In this document: piece after piece, positions 15,552 through 22,800 of the stretch
How the letters are laid out: each line of letters starts with the position of its first letter
Position numbering within the stretch: the first letter of the stretch is position 1
DNA from: an uncultured Lachnospiraceae bacterium
Lineage (GTDB): Bacteria > Bacillota > Clostridia > Lachnospirales > Lachnospiraceae
DNA: 49,964 nt
Reading direction: 5' to 3'
Assembly: GCA_900315945.1 (NCBI GenBank)
Contig: ONAZ01000019.1
Location: 1-49,964 of the forward strand
Translations under genes and position numbers: made by a program
Notes under the pieces: generated by a model
Seen by the model: only the letters and a program-made list of their open reading frames with translations
What the model was told of the DNA's origin: nothing
Database searches by the model: none

Positions 15552-16523
15552 TTATTGCTTCGACAAAACCATCGTTATATCATATTGTCCATCATCACCT
15601 GACAGCCTCATTTGATTGCCGGATACTGTTCCTTTATATGACGACCCCTCTGCATCGTAAATAATAATTGTAACCTCGCCACCCTCATACTGCCAGATTC
15701 CCGAAGTTGTTTTACGGTATCTTGTTTGGCTTGCCGTGCCATCACCAGATAGCACAAATGTCGCCAAGAAATCAGGATTCGTTACCTCTTGTCCCGCAGC
15801 CGTTCCGCTTGTCGCTTTCCATGTGCCTATGCAATTATTCCAGGAAGAGCCGGAATTCTGCGTATTACTTTGCGAGTTAGTATTTTTCTTTATCTGTGAA
15901 GAACCATCAGTTGTTTGCGGTGTTGTCTGAGATGACGCGATGGTATTTTCAGGCACATATTTCTTAGGATCTGCCGCATCAGTTCCTTGCTTAGCGAAAA
16001 TCAGCTCCATTTCCTTACCGTTGACGTTCCACTGAAGTGTGAAATAGTTATCGGATAGAACCGCCGTATGACCTTTTTCTTTACCGTCTTCCTCAACATA
16101 TATAGTGATTAATTTACCGTCTTTTTCCCACTTATATTTCTCAGACTCTCCGTTAAGAGTGTATATAGCCTTACCGTTCTTCTCGAACACAAAAGACATA
16201 GGCGTCCCCGTATCCTTAGCAGCCACCTTCTTACCGTCAATCGTAGCCGCTACGAATTCCCATGTTCCGTCCATTGCTTTAGCGTCTTCCGAACTTATCC
16301 TTCCACCCAGAAAATGTGATACTAAAAAGAAGACTAATAATCCTACAAGTGCAAATGCTACTACAGAACCAATAACTATAAGGGCAATAATTCCTCCCTT
16401 AGACTTTTTAGGGGGCATATTACCCTGCGGATTATATGGTTGCTGATTACCAAATCTAAAACCGCAGCCACCACAGAAATGCGCTCCCCCCTGTGTTTCT
16501 CTTCCGCAATTCGGACATCTCAT
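15552..16523 (-). CDS. Zinc-ribbon membrane protein with two lipocalin-like domains
   Basis: 323 aa. Zinc ribbon (CPNC at 3-6, CGGCG near 17), a short QQPYNPQGN linker, basic KKSK, one membrane segment (IIALIVIGSVVAFALVGLLV), then two extracellular beta-rich domains: about 80-185 (GTWEFVAATIDGKK, YTLNGESEKYKWEK) and about 225-323 (IGTWKATSGTAAGQE, GIWQYEGGEVTI), joined by a Ser/Gln/Asn linker. In effect it fuses the N-terminus of the 366-aa protein to the domains of the 284-aa lipoprotein. It is transcribed from its own promoter below the second 33-bp palindrome. Confidence 0.7.
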   Translation of the reverse strand: MRCPNCGRETQGGAHFCGGCGFRFGNQQPYNPQGNMPPKKSKGGIIALIVIGSVVAFALVGLLVFFLVSHFLGGRISSEDAKAMDGTWEFVAATIDGKKVAAKDTGTPMSFVFEKNGKAIYTLNGESEKYKWEKDGKLITIYVEEDGKEKGHTAVLSDNYFTLQWNVNGKEMELIFAKQGTDAADPKKYVPENTIASSQTTPQTTDGSSQIKKNTNSQSNTQNSGSSWNNCIGTWKATSGTAAGQEVTNPDFLATFVLSGDGTASQTRYRKTTSGIWQYEGGEVTIIIYDAEGSSYKGTVSGNQMRLSGDDGQYDITMVLSKQ

Positions 16524-16628
16524 ACCTGATAACCTCCTACATTTATACTTACTTACCTGTAACTCCCAAATTAACAGGAAAATGCTTTAACAAAAAACTT
16601 TATGAGATATTACAGATGATTTAAATAT

Positions 16629-16696
16629 AGTCTATCATACCCGTTCCTGCCAAATCAACCCATTGACAAAAATCTCAATTTTGAGATTTTATGTCA
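16629..16696 (-). promoter_or_regulatory. 33-bp palindrome and promoter, copy 2
   Basis: The palindrome at 16664-16696 again runs from TGACA to TGTCA, with a perfect CTCAA-TT-TTGAG core. Below it on the minus strand, with the same 4-base gap, is TTGATT, then 18 bases and TAGACT. The near-identical geometry of the two sites strongly suggests one regulator controls both units. Confidence 0.65.
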
Positions 16697-16698
16697 CA

Positions 16699-16722
16699 CA
16701 AAAAAGCCCAACCTTTCGGTTG
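16699..16722 (-). terminator. Terminator of the DUF3267-type gene
   Basis: A CAACC-GAAA-GGTTG hairpin is followed by GGCTTTTTT on the minus strand. It abuts the second 33-bp palindrome. Confidence 0.75.
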
Positions 16723-16760
16723 AACTCTTTCCCTTCAAATATCCCATTATCTGTGAAACA

Positions 16761-17609
16761 CTATAATTCAAAATGTAAGCCAGGTCCTAGAACTATAATA
16801 TCGAATAGTATTAAAGCCAAACCTATTATTAACAAAGCTACATTAAGCCTAGATGGCAATTTATATTGAAATCTACTCTCCTTAGGCGGTAATACATTCA
16901 TAACACCAGTGAACATAAAGCCCCAGAAGAATGGAATCCACATCATATTGTATAATGCTCCAAGACCGAGATTTAATTCACCAGATGGAGACAATGCTGT
17001 CGTTATCATACCTATTGTAAAGCCTATAATTAGCATTATTATATGAAGCTTAAAAGCAACACTTAGCTTCTCCTTCTTATTAGTAGAATCCTCAATAAAG
17101 TAATATGACAAGTGGTTAAGAAGGAAGAATAAGAATACTATTCCAACACTACCTAAGACTGCAAGAACAATTCTTAATACTATTACAAATGTCTCATCAT
17201 CAGTAAAATATGAAAAAACAATACCCCAATCTCCTGCACAAAACATTCCACCAATCATGAAATATCCTATTCCACAAGACATATGTGAACCCATCAATTG
17301 AGTTAAAAATAATCTAACAGTAGGTCCAAGAGATGCTTTAAGCACAATGAACATAAGAATTATTCCAATTATCACATTAACAATTGATGCACTTCCTCCA
17401 CCAAGCATTATACGATGAAAATAAGGTAAGCTTCCTATATCACCTAAATCATATGGCTGAACGGCTCCTGCAGAATACCATTCTACTCCATTGCCATATA
17501 TTAGAAGTGTAATTGCATGAATTCCTTCATGAACTGGAATCGTTAAAAAATATGCAATCATTGCTGTAGATATACAATTAATCAATGAAAAATCCTTCTT
17601 CGGTTCCAT
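16761..17609 (-). CDS. DUF3267-like membrane metalloprotease
   Basis: 282 aa, polytopic, with about six or seven hydrophobic segments. HEGIHAITLLIYG near residue 27 gives an HExxH zinc-protease motif inside or beside the first membrane segment, as in DUF3267 and site-2-protease-like families. A later Asn-Leu-Leu type second ligand motif could not be assigned with confidence. TAAGGAG precedes the ATG. It is followed by its own terminator and preceded by the lipoprotein gene at 17636, 26 bases away, with which it is probably co-transcribed. Confidence 0.65.
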   Translation of the reverse strand: MEPKKDFSLINCISTAMIAYFLTIPVHEGIHAITLLIYGNGVEWYSAGAVQPYDLGDIGSLPYFHRIMLGGGSASIVNVIIGIILMFIVLKASLGPTVRLFLTQLMGSHMSCGIGYFMIGGMFCAGDWGIVFSYFTDDETFVIVLRIVLAVLGSVGIVFLFFLLNHLSYYFIEDSTNKKEKLSVAFKLHIIMLIIGFTIGMITTALSPSGELNLGLGALYNMMWIPFFWGFMFTGVMNVLPPKESRFQYKLPSRLNVALLIIGLALILFDIIVLGPGLHFEL

Positions 17610-17635
17610 TGTATTGTCTCCTTAATAGTGTGTTT

Positions 17636-18079
17636 CTATACTCTGTGGTATACTACATCATTACCAGTAACATCTTTCATTGTAAGTGCTTGTGCATTAA
17701 CAGTGTATTCTACATCCATAGGAATGCTTTGTCCTGCAAATGTGATAGATAAGATATTACCATTCGTCTTATAGGTAAGATCAAGCTTCTCGCCTAAAAG
17801 TTCATATTGTCCTGTTCCATCTTGGTTAAATGTATAAGAAGATGTTAGTTCAGGTGTTTCAGCATCTACGTATCTAAACGTTCCAACAATACCTGTTCCT
17901 TTGCTCTCAGGTGCTGCCGCTGGAGCTGCGCTATTTCCTGAACCATTATTAGCATTGGCTGATTGAGAAGTTGTTGAATTAGTCCTGTTATCAGTTGACG
18001 AACAGCTACATCCTACAAGGGAAGCTCCTACAACTAATACACACATTACTGCAACAATAATTTTAATATTCCTTTTCAT
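17636..18079 (-). CDS. Small lipoprotein with one lipocalin-like domain
   Basis: 147 aa from the ATG at 18079. Signal peptide and lipobox SLVGC (mature Cys near 24), an Asn/Ser/Ala-rich linker, and one beta-rich domain with GIVGTFRYV, YTFNQDGTGQYELLG and LTYKTNGNILSITF. This is the same DGT-type domain seen twice in the 284- and 323-aa proteins. GGGG lies upstream with good spacing. It probably forms a unit with the genes at 18114 and 16761. An extracellular, membrane-anchored location is predicted; function is unknown. Confidence 0.65.
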   Translation of the reverse strand: MKRNIKIIVAVMCVLVVGASLVGCSCSSTDNRTNSTTSQSANANNGSGNSAAPAAAPESKGTGIVGTFRYVDAETPELTSSYTFNQDGTGQYELLGEKLDLTYKTNGNILSITFAGQSIPMDVEYTVNAQALTMKDVTGNDVVYHRV

Positions 18080-18113
18080 AATTTTGTCCCCCATTAAATT
18101 TTGTTAACTTATC

Positions 18114-18317
18114 TTAGTCATCCTTGTTCTTAGTTTCATTTTTCTTCTCGTATGTGTATTTACCTACCATTGATACAATAGCAATAGCTATTCCTGCTAC
18201 AACGAATATCATCCAACCAGGATGCCACAAGCCAAAGAAAAAACCTAGAATTAAATATACCACTGCAGCTACCATTGAAATTATAGAAGTTACAATTCCT
18301 CTTAATTTTGGATCCAT
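18114..18317 (-). CDS. Small two-helix membrane protein
   Basis: 67 aa. Two hydrophobic segments (SIISMVAAVVYLILGFFFGL and WMIFVVAGIAIAIVSMVG) flank a GLWHPG turn, with a charged Lys/Glu/Asn C-terminal tail. AAAGGAGG precedes the ATG. It is the first gene of the unit with the small lipoprotein 19 bases downstream. No family is recognised. Confidence 0.6.
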   Translation of the reverse strand: MDPKLRGIVTSIISMVAAVVYLILGFFFGLWHPGWMIFVVAGIAIAIVSMVGKYTYEKKNETKNKDD

Positions 18318-18384
18318 AATCTTTTCCTCCTTTCGATTTGTTTTTGTTTGAGTGTATTTTTAATGTTTATTATCCTAGAAATAA

Positions 18385-18428
18385 GCAAAAAAATACACCA
18401 AAAATGTCTATTCGGTCATTTTTGGTGT
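18385..18428 (-). terminator. Strong terminator after the DUF6110-like gene
   Basis: Perfect 12-base arms (18395-18406 and 18417-18428) around a 10-base loop are followed by TATTTTTTT on the minus strand. Confidence 0.9.
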
Positions 18429-18466
18429 CTGTTCGTTTAATTGTAGAATACAATAATTAGTTTTTA

Positions 18467-18670
18467 TCAATTCCTATGGGAAATGTTAGTCATATCCCCA
18501 AGTTCTGCTTGTAGCTTATCACTTAATCTGATCTTATATAATGAAGCCTCAGTAGCAGACATAGCGTTTTTAGCCTTATCTGGCAGGTATCTGAATGAGA
18601 GAATCTTAATTCCCTCCAAGCCAAATAGTGTACCTAGTGCAAATAATCCAATTCCTTTACTTTTTCGCAA
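18467..18670 (-). CDS. DUF6110-like small protein, TTG start
   Basis: 67 aa if read from the TTG at 18670, which overlaps the end of the methyltransferase gene in another frame. The overlapping upstream part of the longer frame is out of character. The hydrophobic GIGLFALGTLFGLEGIKIL and the following amphipathic helix (AKNAMSATEASLYKIRLSDK) resemble DUF6110 proteins. No clear Shine-Dalgarno sequence is seen, consistent with coupling to translation of the methyltransferase. The terminator follows directly. Confidence 0.5.
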   Translation of the reverse strand: MRKSKGIGLFALGTLFGLEGIKILSFRYLPDKAKNAMSATEASLYKIRLSDKLQAELGDMTNISHRN

Positions 18671-19283
18671 GTACCGTAATCCATGGCTTACTCTTGTGAT
18701 GCACCGATTTAACCTTTGAGAAGCCTGCGTTTCGTAACGCATTTTCTATTTCTTCTGCTGTATAGCACTTCATCCCTTCAATCATCATTTCATACTTAAG
18801 CCCTTCTTCATCAGTGCCATCAGATTCATTAACAATCATAAACACTCCACCAGGTTTAAGTACCCTTGCCACCTGCGCAAAGCATTTCTCCAAGCCTGGC
18901 CAGAAGTATATTGTTTCAAATGCTGTGGCTAAATCAAATTTTTCTATAGGAAGTTCTAAATTAGATACGTCGCCTCTCTTAATTAAACATCGCCCATTCT
19001 TAATTGCTTTAGCATTATACTTTGATGCTTTTTCCACAGATACTTCGGAATAATCTATTGCCGTCAACTTTGAATTAGGATATCTCCTTAAGAGCTCTCC
19101 CACATTTCTTCCACCGCCACAGCCAATTTCGAGTATTTCTTCTGGGACATAGGACTTAAGATGCTTCATACCCCAGTTAGCTAATTTGACATGTCCTCCT
19201 TTGTTCATTCTACTTACCATCATTTTCCCAAGAAAACCTTTTGGCTTTCTAGTCTGATTAATAAATTTCAAAAAAATACCCAT
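18657..19283 (-). CDS. Class I SAM-dependent methyltransferase
   Basis: 208 aa. Rossmann-type methyltransferase: motif I EILEIGCGGGRNVGEL (residues about 49-64), acidic loop AIDYSEVSVEKA, motif II-like RGDVSNLELP and FDLATAFETIYFW, and post-motif ARVLKPGGVFMIVNE. The substrate cannot be told; the fold is typical of small-molecule enzymes. AAGGAGG precedes the ATG. It is followed, with overlap, by the DUF6110-like gene and a strong terminator. Confidence 0.8.
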   Translation of the reverse strand: MGIFLKFINQTRKPKGFLGKMMVSRMNKGGHVKLANWGMKHLKSYVPEEILEIGCGGGRNVGELLRRYPNSKLTAIDYSEVSVEKASKYNAKAIKNGRCLIKRGDVSNLELPIEKFDLATAFETIYFWPGLEKCFAQVARVLKPGGVFMIVNESDGTDEEGLKYEMMIEGMKCYTAEEIENALRNAGFSKVKSVHHKSKPWITVLAKK

Positions 19284-19347
19284 GTTGCTATCCTCCTTAC
19301 ATATTTCTACTTCTTATCATCTTCCAAATAATACTCTCTTCTTAACA

Positions 19348-20133
19348 TTACCCTAGCGCCACATCTAATGCCATCATCAAGCTAAATCCCACAGCAAAAG
19401 TTAATACTCCCACGTTGGAATGCTCACCTACAGACATCTCTGGTATTAATTCTTCCACAACAACATAGATCATTGCTCCTGCTGCAAATGAGAGAAGATA
19501 TGGCATCGCAGGAACAACAACTCCTGCAATTAGAATAGTTAATCCACCAAAAACTGGCTCGACCGCCCCTGACATCATCCCAAGCCAGAAGGATTTGGGT
19601 TTGCTTCTTCCCTCTGCATATAAGGGCATAGATATAATTGCTCCTTCTGGAAAATTCTGAATTGCTATACCAATGGCAAGAGCAAGGGCTCCACCTGCAG
19701 TGATGCCACTTGAACCGCTAACAAGCCCTGCATATACAACACCTACTGCCATGCCTTCAGGAATATTATGAAGAGTTACAGCAAGGACCATCATAGCAGT
19801 TCTTGTAAGATGGCTCTTAGGCCCCTCAACCTGATTGATTCTTCTATGCAAATGTGGCACCACATGATCTAGAACCAGCAAAAATAGAATTCCTAACCAA
19901 AACCCAATAAATGCTGGCAAAAACGCAAGTCTTCCTTTATCTTCCGATTGCTCAATTGCTGGAACTATAAGACTCCATATAGATGCAGCAACCATAACAC
20001 CTGCCGCAAAACCCGTTAGCGCTCTTTGGACATTATTATTTAAATCTTTTCGCAGGAAAAATACACATGCTGCTCCAAGTGCTGTTCCTGCAAATGGAAT
20101 AAGAAGACCAATTATTACAGTTTGCAATTTCAT
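19348..20133 (-). CDS. ZIP-family divalent metal transporter
   Basis: 261 aa, about eight membrane segments. ZIP transporters import zinc, iron or manganese. Signature metal-binding helices are visible: TLHNIPEGMAVG (residues about 120-131) and IQNFPEGAIIS (about 157-167), with a His-rich loop HVVPHLHRR (about 88-96). The ATG lies only one or two bases from AAGGGG, so translation may really begin at the in-frame TTG two codons on. A DtxR-type box lies over its promoter (20190-20207), linking it to the feo regulon and suggesting iron or manganese uptake. Confidence 0.85.
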   Translation of the reverse strand: MKLQTVIIGLLIPFAGTALGAACVFFLRKDLNNNVQRALTGFAAGVMVAASIWSLIVPAIEQSEDKGRLAFLPAFIGFWLGILFLLVLDHVVPHLHRRINQVEGPKSHLTRTAMMVLAVTLHNIPEGMAVGVVYAGLVSGSSGITAGGALALAIGIAIQNFPEGAIISMPLYAEGRSKPKSFWLGMMSGAVEPVFGGLTILIAGVVVPAMPYLLSFAAGAMIYVVVEELIPEMSVGEHSNVGVLTFAVGFSLMMALDVALG

Positions 20134-20189
20134 TCCCCTTAGATAAATACAATGATGTTAATGACATGGAACGGAACCTTATAATACAT

Positions 20190-20207
20190 GGTTAGTTAAC
20201 GCTAACC
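20190..20207 (-). promoter_or_regulatory. DtxR-type box upstream of the ZIP gene
   Basis: GGTTAG-TTAACG-CTAACC, a perfect inverted repeat matching the half-sites found four times upstream of feoA. A TATTAT -10 lies 3 bases below it on the minus strand, so a bound repressor would cover the promoter. Confidence 0.7.
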
Positions 20208-20219
20208 TCTCGCCCTTAA

Positions 20220-20246
20220 AATATGCGCCTTATATAGGCGCATATT
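20220..20246 (-). terminator. Stem-loop after the zinc-ribbon leader peptides
   Basis: Perfect 10-base arms AATATGCGCC/GGCGCATATT with a 7-base loop. The T run on the minus strand is short (TTTT). Probable terminator for the two genes at 20296-20921. Confidence 0.6.
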
Positions 20247-20295
20247 AATTAGTCATATAAGTATTATACCAAATGTCTATTGATTTTCAAGAACA

Positions 20296-20595
20296 CTAGG
20301 CCCATGGAGCCTTATCTACTTTTCTAGCAAATCTGTTACCACATTTTTTACATGTATATACTCCTGACAGTGCAAATGGATCACCTGAAAGCTCTAAATC
20401 CGTAGAACCACATTCTGGGCACTTATCTGGTTTATTATTACCGTGACAAGCACCACCACTTACTGCTTCAAGCTGCTCGTCTGTTAATGTAACACCTTCT
20501 GCTTTAGCAAGTGCGAGTATCTCTTCTGAACTCTTACACTCTCTAACCTTATTCTTCTGCTCTTCTGTTAAACCCTTCAATAATTCTTCTCTCAT
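20296..20595 (-). CDS. Nif11-like leader fused to a zinc ribbon (first paralogue)
   Basis: 99 aa. Residues 1-48 form a Nif11-type RiPP leader: ELLKGLTEEQ, KVRECKSSEEILALAKAEGV, then DEQLEAVSGG with the GG at 47-48. The expected core is replaced by a small domain with CPEC (59-62) and CKKC (82-85), a zinc-ribbon spacing, ending KVDKAPWA. A ribosome binding site is present. It is tandem with a homologue at 20628-20921. No modifying enzyme or transporter is adjacent. It may be a secreted mini-protein using a RiPP-type leader, or a precursor matured by an enzyme elsewhere. Confidence 0.75.
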   Translation of the reverse strand: MREELLKGLTEEQKNKVRECKSSEEILALAKAEGVTLTDEQLEAVSGGACHGNNKPDKCPECGSTDLELSGDPFALSGVYTCKKCGNRFARKVDKAPWA

Positions 20596-20627
20596 AATAT
20601 ATACCTCCTATCACATTATATGTAATA

Positions 20628-20921
20628 TTATTGTTTCCAAACATAATCGCAACATAAGCATCTGTATTGAATAATAGATCCATTAGTTCTATCATCTGTC
20701 CATACTTTTTCTTTCATACAGCTAAGATAATCAGCACCACAATTAGGACATTTTACCTTTGATTTTTTAAAGCATCCACCACCAGATACTGCTTCTAACT
20801 GTTCTTCAGTAAGTTCAACACCTTCTGCCTTAGCAAGATTTATGATTTCATCTGCACTCTTGCAAGCTTCAACCTTCTTAATTTGCTCATCTGTTAAGCC
20901 TTTTAATAATTCTTTTCTCAT
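20628..20921 (-). CDS. Nif11-like leader fused to a zinc ribbon (second paralogue)
   Basis: 97 aa. The leader is nearly the same as in the neighbour (MRKELLKGLTDEQ, KAEGVELTEEQLEAVSGG). The C-terminal part, after the GG at 47-48, has CPNC (58-61) and CLCC (88-91) with an aromatic YVW near the end. Leader similarity is far higher than core similarity, the pattern of RiPP precursor families under core diversification. It is 32 bases upstream of the paralogue and co-transcribed. Confidence 0.75.
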   Translation of the reverse strand: MRKELLKGLTDEQIKKVEACKSADEIINLAKAEGVELTEEQLEAVSGGGCFKKSKVKCPNCGADYLSCMKEKVWTDDRTNGSIIQYRCLCCDYVWKQ

Positions 20922-21076
20922 AATAATTACCCCCTTCTATCGAATAATCTATAATATTTTAAAAAATAAATTATTATAAAATTTATCTTTCACATATATA
21001 TACACAATTAAATCATAAAATGCGACATTTTTTATATATTTGTTGTTTTAAGTGAATATATCATGCATCAATATTA

Positions 21077-21289
21077 TCACTCATCTCTCTTTTGCCCCTT
21101 TATCCTTCCAATAACATATCCAATAACTATTCCTATTGCCACGCCAATTATTAATGCTACGATTACACATATTGTGGTATAGATTCCATACATACCTGAT
21201 ATAATTTTCATAATTAACACAGCAGCAACAATTGTTACTATAAGTGCTAATATTAGAATTAATATACTTTTTACTTTCTTATCTTTCAC
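21077..21289 (-). CDS. Small two-helix membrane protein, GTG start
   Basis: 70 aa starting at GTG with GGAGGG upstream. Two hydrophobic segments (SILILILALIVTIVAAVLIM and ICVIVALIIGVAIGIVIGYV) with Lys-rich ends. No family recognised. It lies between the leader-peptide genes and glutaredoxin. Confidence 0.5.
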   Translation of the reverse strand: MKDKKVKSILILILALIVTIVAAVLIMKIISGMYGIYTTICVIVALIIGVAIGIVIGYVIGRIKGQKRDE

Positions 21290-21330
21290 AGTTTCCCTCC
21301 ATATAATAGTATCTTAATAATGACACATTA

Positions 21331-21561
21331 CTAATTGTTTTTTAACCAGGCAATTATGTCATCGCTTTCATACATTGGCTTTCCATCAATAAATAGACAA
21401 GGAACCTGTTCTTTGCCTCCTACTTCTATTAGACGCTTTCTGTCATCCGCATTCTTCCGAATATCATGAAATTCAATATCTTTTCTTCCGCTCATCTGTA
21501 TCTCATTTATAACCTTACGACAATATGGACATGTCTCGAACATGTATAATTCAAGTTTCAT
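21331..21561 (-). CDS. Glutaredoxin-like thiol oxidoreductase
   Basis: 76 aa with one thioredoxin-fold domain: active-site CPYC (residues about 11-14), cis-Pro in QVPCLFIDG, and the GG-like DDIIAWL C-terminal helix. AAGGAGG precedes the ATG. It is divergent from the OhrR-peroxidase operon, so both sides of this 178-base intergenic region serve redox genes. The electron donor is not evident; NrdH-like use of thioredoxin reductase is possible. Confidence 0.8.
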   Translation of the reverse strand: MKLELYMFETCPYCRKVINEIQMSGRKDIEFHDIRKNADDRKRLIEVGGKEQVPCLFIDGKPMYESDDIIAWLKNN

Positions 21562-21667
21562 AATAATTACCTCCTTATGTTAATTCCTATATTGAATTAT
21601 AACATAATTGAGAGAAGTTCTTCTGTCAAATATTGTTTTATTATTATAACAAATTTAACATTTCCTA

Positions 21668-21715
21668 TTGACAAAAAAATATAACGGTATATAATTACTT
21701 GTGTAAAAGTAATTA
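21668..21715 (+). promoter_or_regulatory. ohrR promoter and operator
   Basis: TTGACA-N16-TATAAT at 21668-21695. The inverted repeat TAATTACTT (21692-21700) and AAGTAATTA (21707-21715) begins inside the -10 and covers the start site, the arrangement of OhrR/MarR-family autoregulation. Confidence 0.8.
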
Positions 21716-21738
21716 GTGCAAAAGTAAACGAGGTCTAT

Positions 21739-22194
21739 ATGAGTGTTCAGGAAAATGCTTATGATTGTTTAAAACTTAATAATCAGGTTTGTTTTCCATT
21801 GTACGCATGCTCTAAGGAATTAGTAAGACAATACTCCCCTTACCTTAAGCAATTAGGGCTAACCTATACACAATACATTGTGATGATGGTTATGTGGGAG
21901 AAGGAATCAATTTCTTCTAGAGAACTTGCTAGATTAACTCATCTTGACTACGGAACACTTACACCAGTTCTTAAGAGATTAGAGAATTCTAATTATCTTA
22001 CAAGAAACAGAATGAAGGAAGATGAACGGCTGCTCTTACTTCAAATCACAGAAGAAGGAAAGAATCTTAAAGAGAAAGCAGTAGATATTCCACCATCAAT
22101 TGCCAAGTGTACCGGTCTTACAATGGATGAGTTTGAGACACTTTACAAATTGACATACAAAGCACTTACGTACATGGAGACAAATAGTAATTAG
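21739..22194 (+). CDS. ohrR: OhrR-type MarR-family peroxide sensor
   Basis: 151 aa. LKLNNQVCFPLYACSKELVR places a reactive Cys at residue 18, as in OhrR, where organic peroxides oxidise this Cys and release DNA. The winged helix contains SSRELARLTHLDYGTLTPVL and KRLENSNYLTRNR followed by DER, all typical. GAGG precedes the ATG. It is the first gene of an operon with glutathione peroxidase 19 bases downstream and has an inverted-repeat operator over its own promoter. Confidence 0.85.
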   Translation: MSVQENAYDCLKLNNQVCFPLYACSKELVRQYSPYLKQLGLTYTQYIVMMVMWEKESISSRELARLTHLDYGTLTPVLKRLENSNYLTRNRMKEDERLLLLQITEEGKNLKEKAVDIPPSIAKCTGLTMDEFETLYKLTYKALTYMETNSN

Positions 22195-22213
22195 ATTAAA
22201 GGAGGATTTAGAG

Positions 22214-22759
22214 ATGGCTAATGTATATGATTTCACAGTAAAAGACAGAAAAGGCGAAGACGTAAGTCTTAAGGATTACGAAGGAAAAGTACTATTAATT
22301 GTTAATACTGCAACAGGTTGTGGATTCACACCTCACTATGATCCACTTGAAGAAATGTATAAAGATTTTAGAGACAAAGGGTTTGAAATTCTTGATTTCC
22401 CATGTAATCAGTTTGCTAATCAGGCACCTGGTGATGACGATGAGATTCATGAATTCTGTACACTTAAGTTTGGAACAGAATTCCCACAATTTACTAAGAT
22501 TGATGTAAACGGCGATACAGCAGATCCATTATTTGCATATCTTGCAACAGAGAAACCATTTGAGGGATTCGGCAAAGGTCTTAAGAATAAAGCATTTGAC
22601 AAAATCGCTAGTAAGAACAACAAGAAATACGGAGACAAAGCTTATATCAAATGGAACTTCACGAAGTTCTTAGTTGACAGAGATGGAAATGTTGTTAAGA
22701 GATTTGAGCCAACATATAATATGAAGGAATTAAGAAAAGAAGTAGAGGCTATGTTATAA
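22214..22759 (+). CDS. Glutathione peroxidase family thiol peroxidase
   Basis: 181 aa. NTATGCGFTPHY puts the peroxidatic Cys at 36 (Cys rather than selenocysteine). FPCNQFANQAPG and WNFTKFLVDRDG supply the Gln, Trp and Asn of the catalytic tetrad. Bacterial Cys-type Gpx proteins usually take electrons from thioredoxin rather than glutathione, which fits an anaerobe. Co-transcribed with ohrR, so probably induced by organic hydroperoxides, replacing the Ohr usually found beside OhrR. Ends in a bidirectional terminator. Confidence 0.9.
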   Translation: MANVYDFTVKDRKGEDVSLKDYEGKVLLIVNTATGCGFTPHYDPLEEMYKDFRDKGFEILDFPCNQFANQAPGDDDEIHEFCTLKFGTEFPQFTKIDVNGDTADPLFAYLATEKPFEGFGKGLKNKAFDKIASKNNKKYGDKAYIKWNFTKFLVDRDGNVVKRFEPTYNMKELRKEVEAML

Positions 22760-22767
22760 GAAAGAGA

Positions 22768-22797
22768 AAGCTGTGTACCAATAATGGTACACAGCTT
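22768..22797. terminator. Bidirectional terminator between gpx and EIIC-EAL
   Basis: 13-base arms (22768-22780 and 22785-22797) with a 4-base loop. A TTATTTTATT run follows on the plus strand, and CTTTCTCTTTCTT on the minus strand. It serves two convergent genes. Confidence 0.85.
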
Positions 22798-22800
22798 ATT

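Noticed and set aside
18671-18742. N-terminal extension of the DUF6110-like protein
   Set aside because: It lies wholly inside the methyltransferase gene in another frame and does not resemble the family; the TTG at 18670 is a better start.
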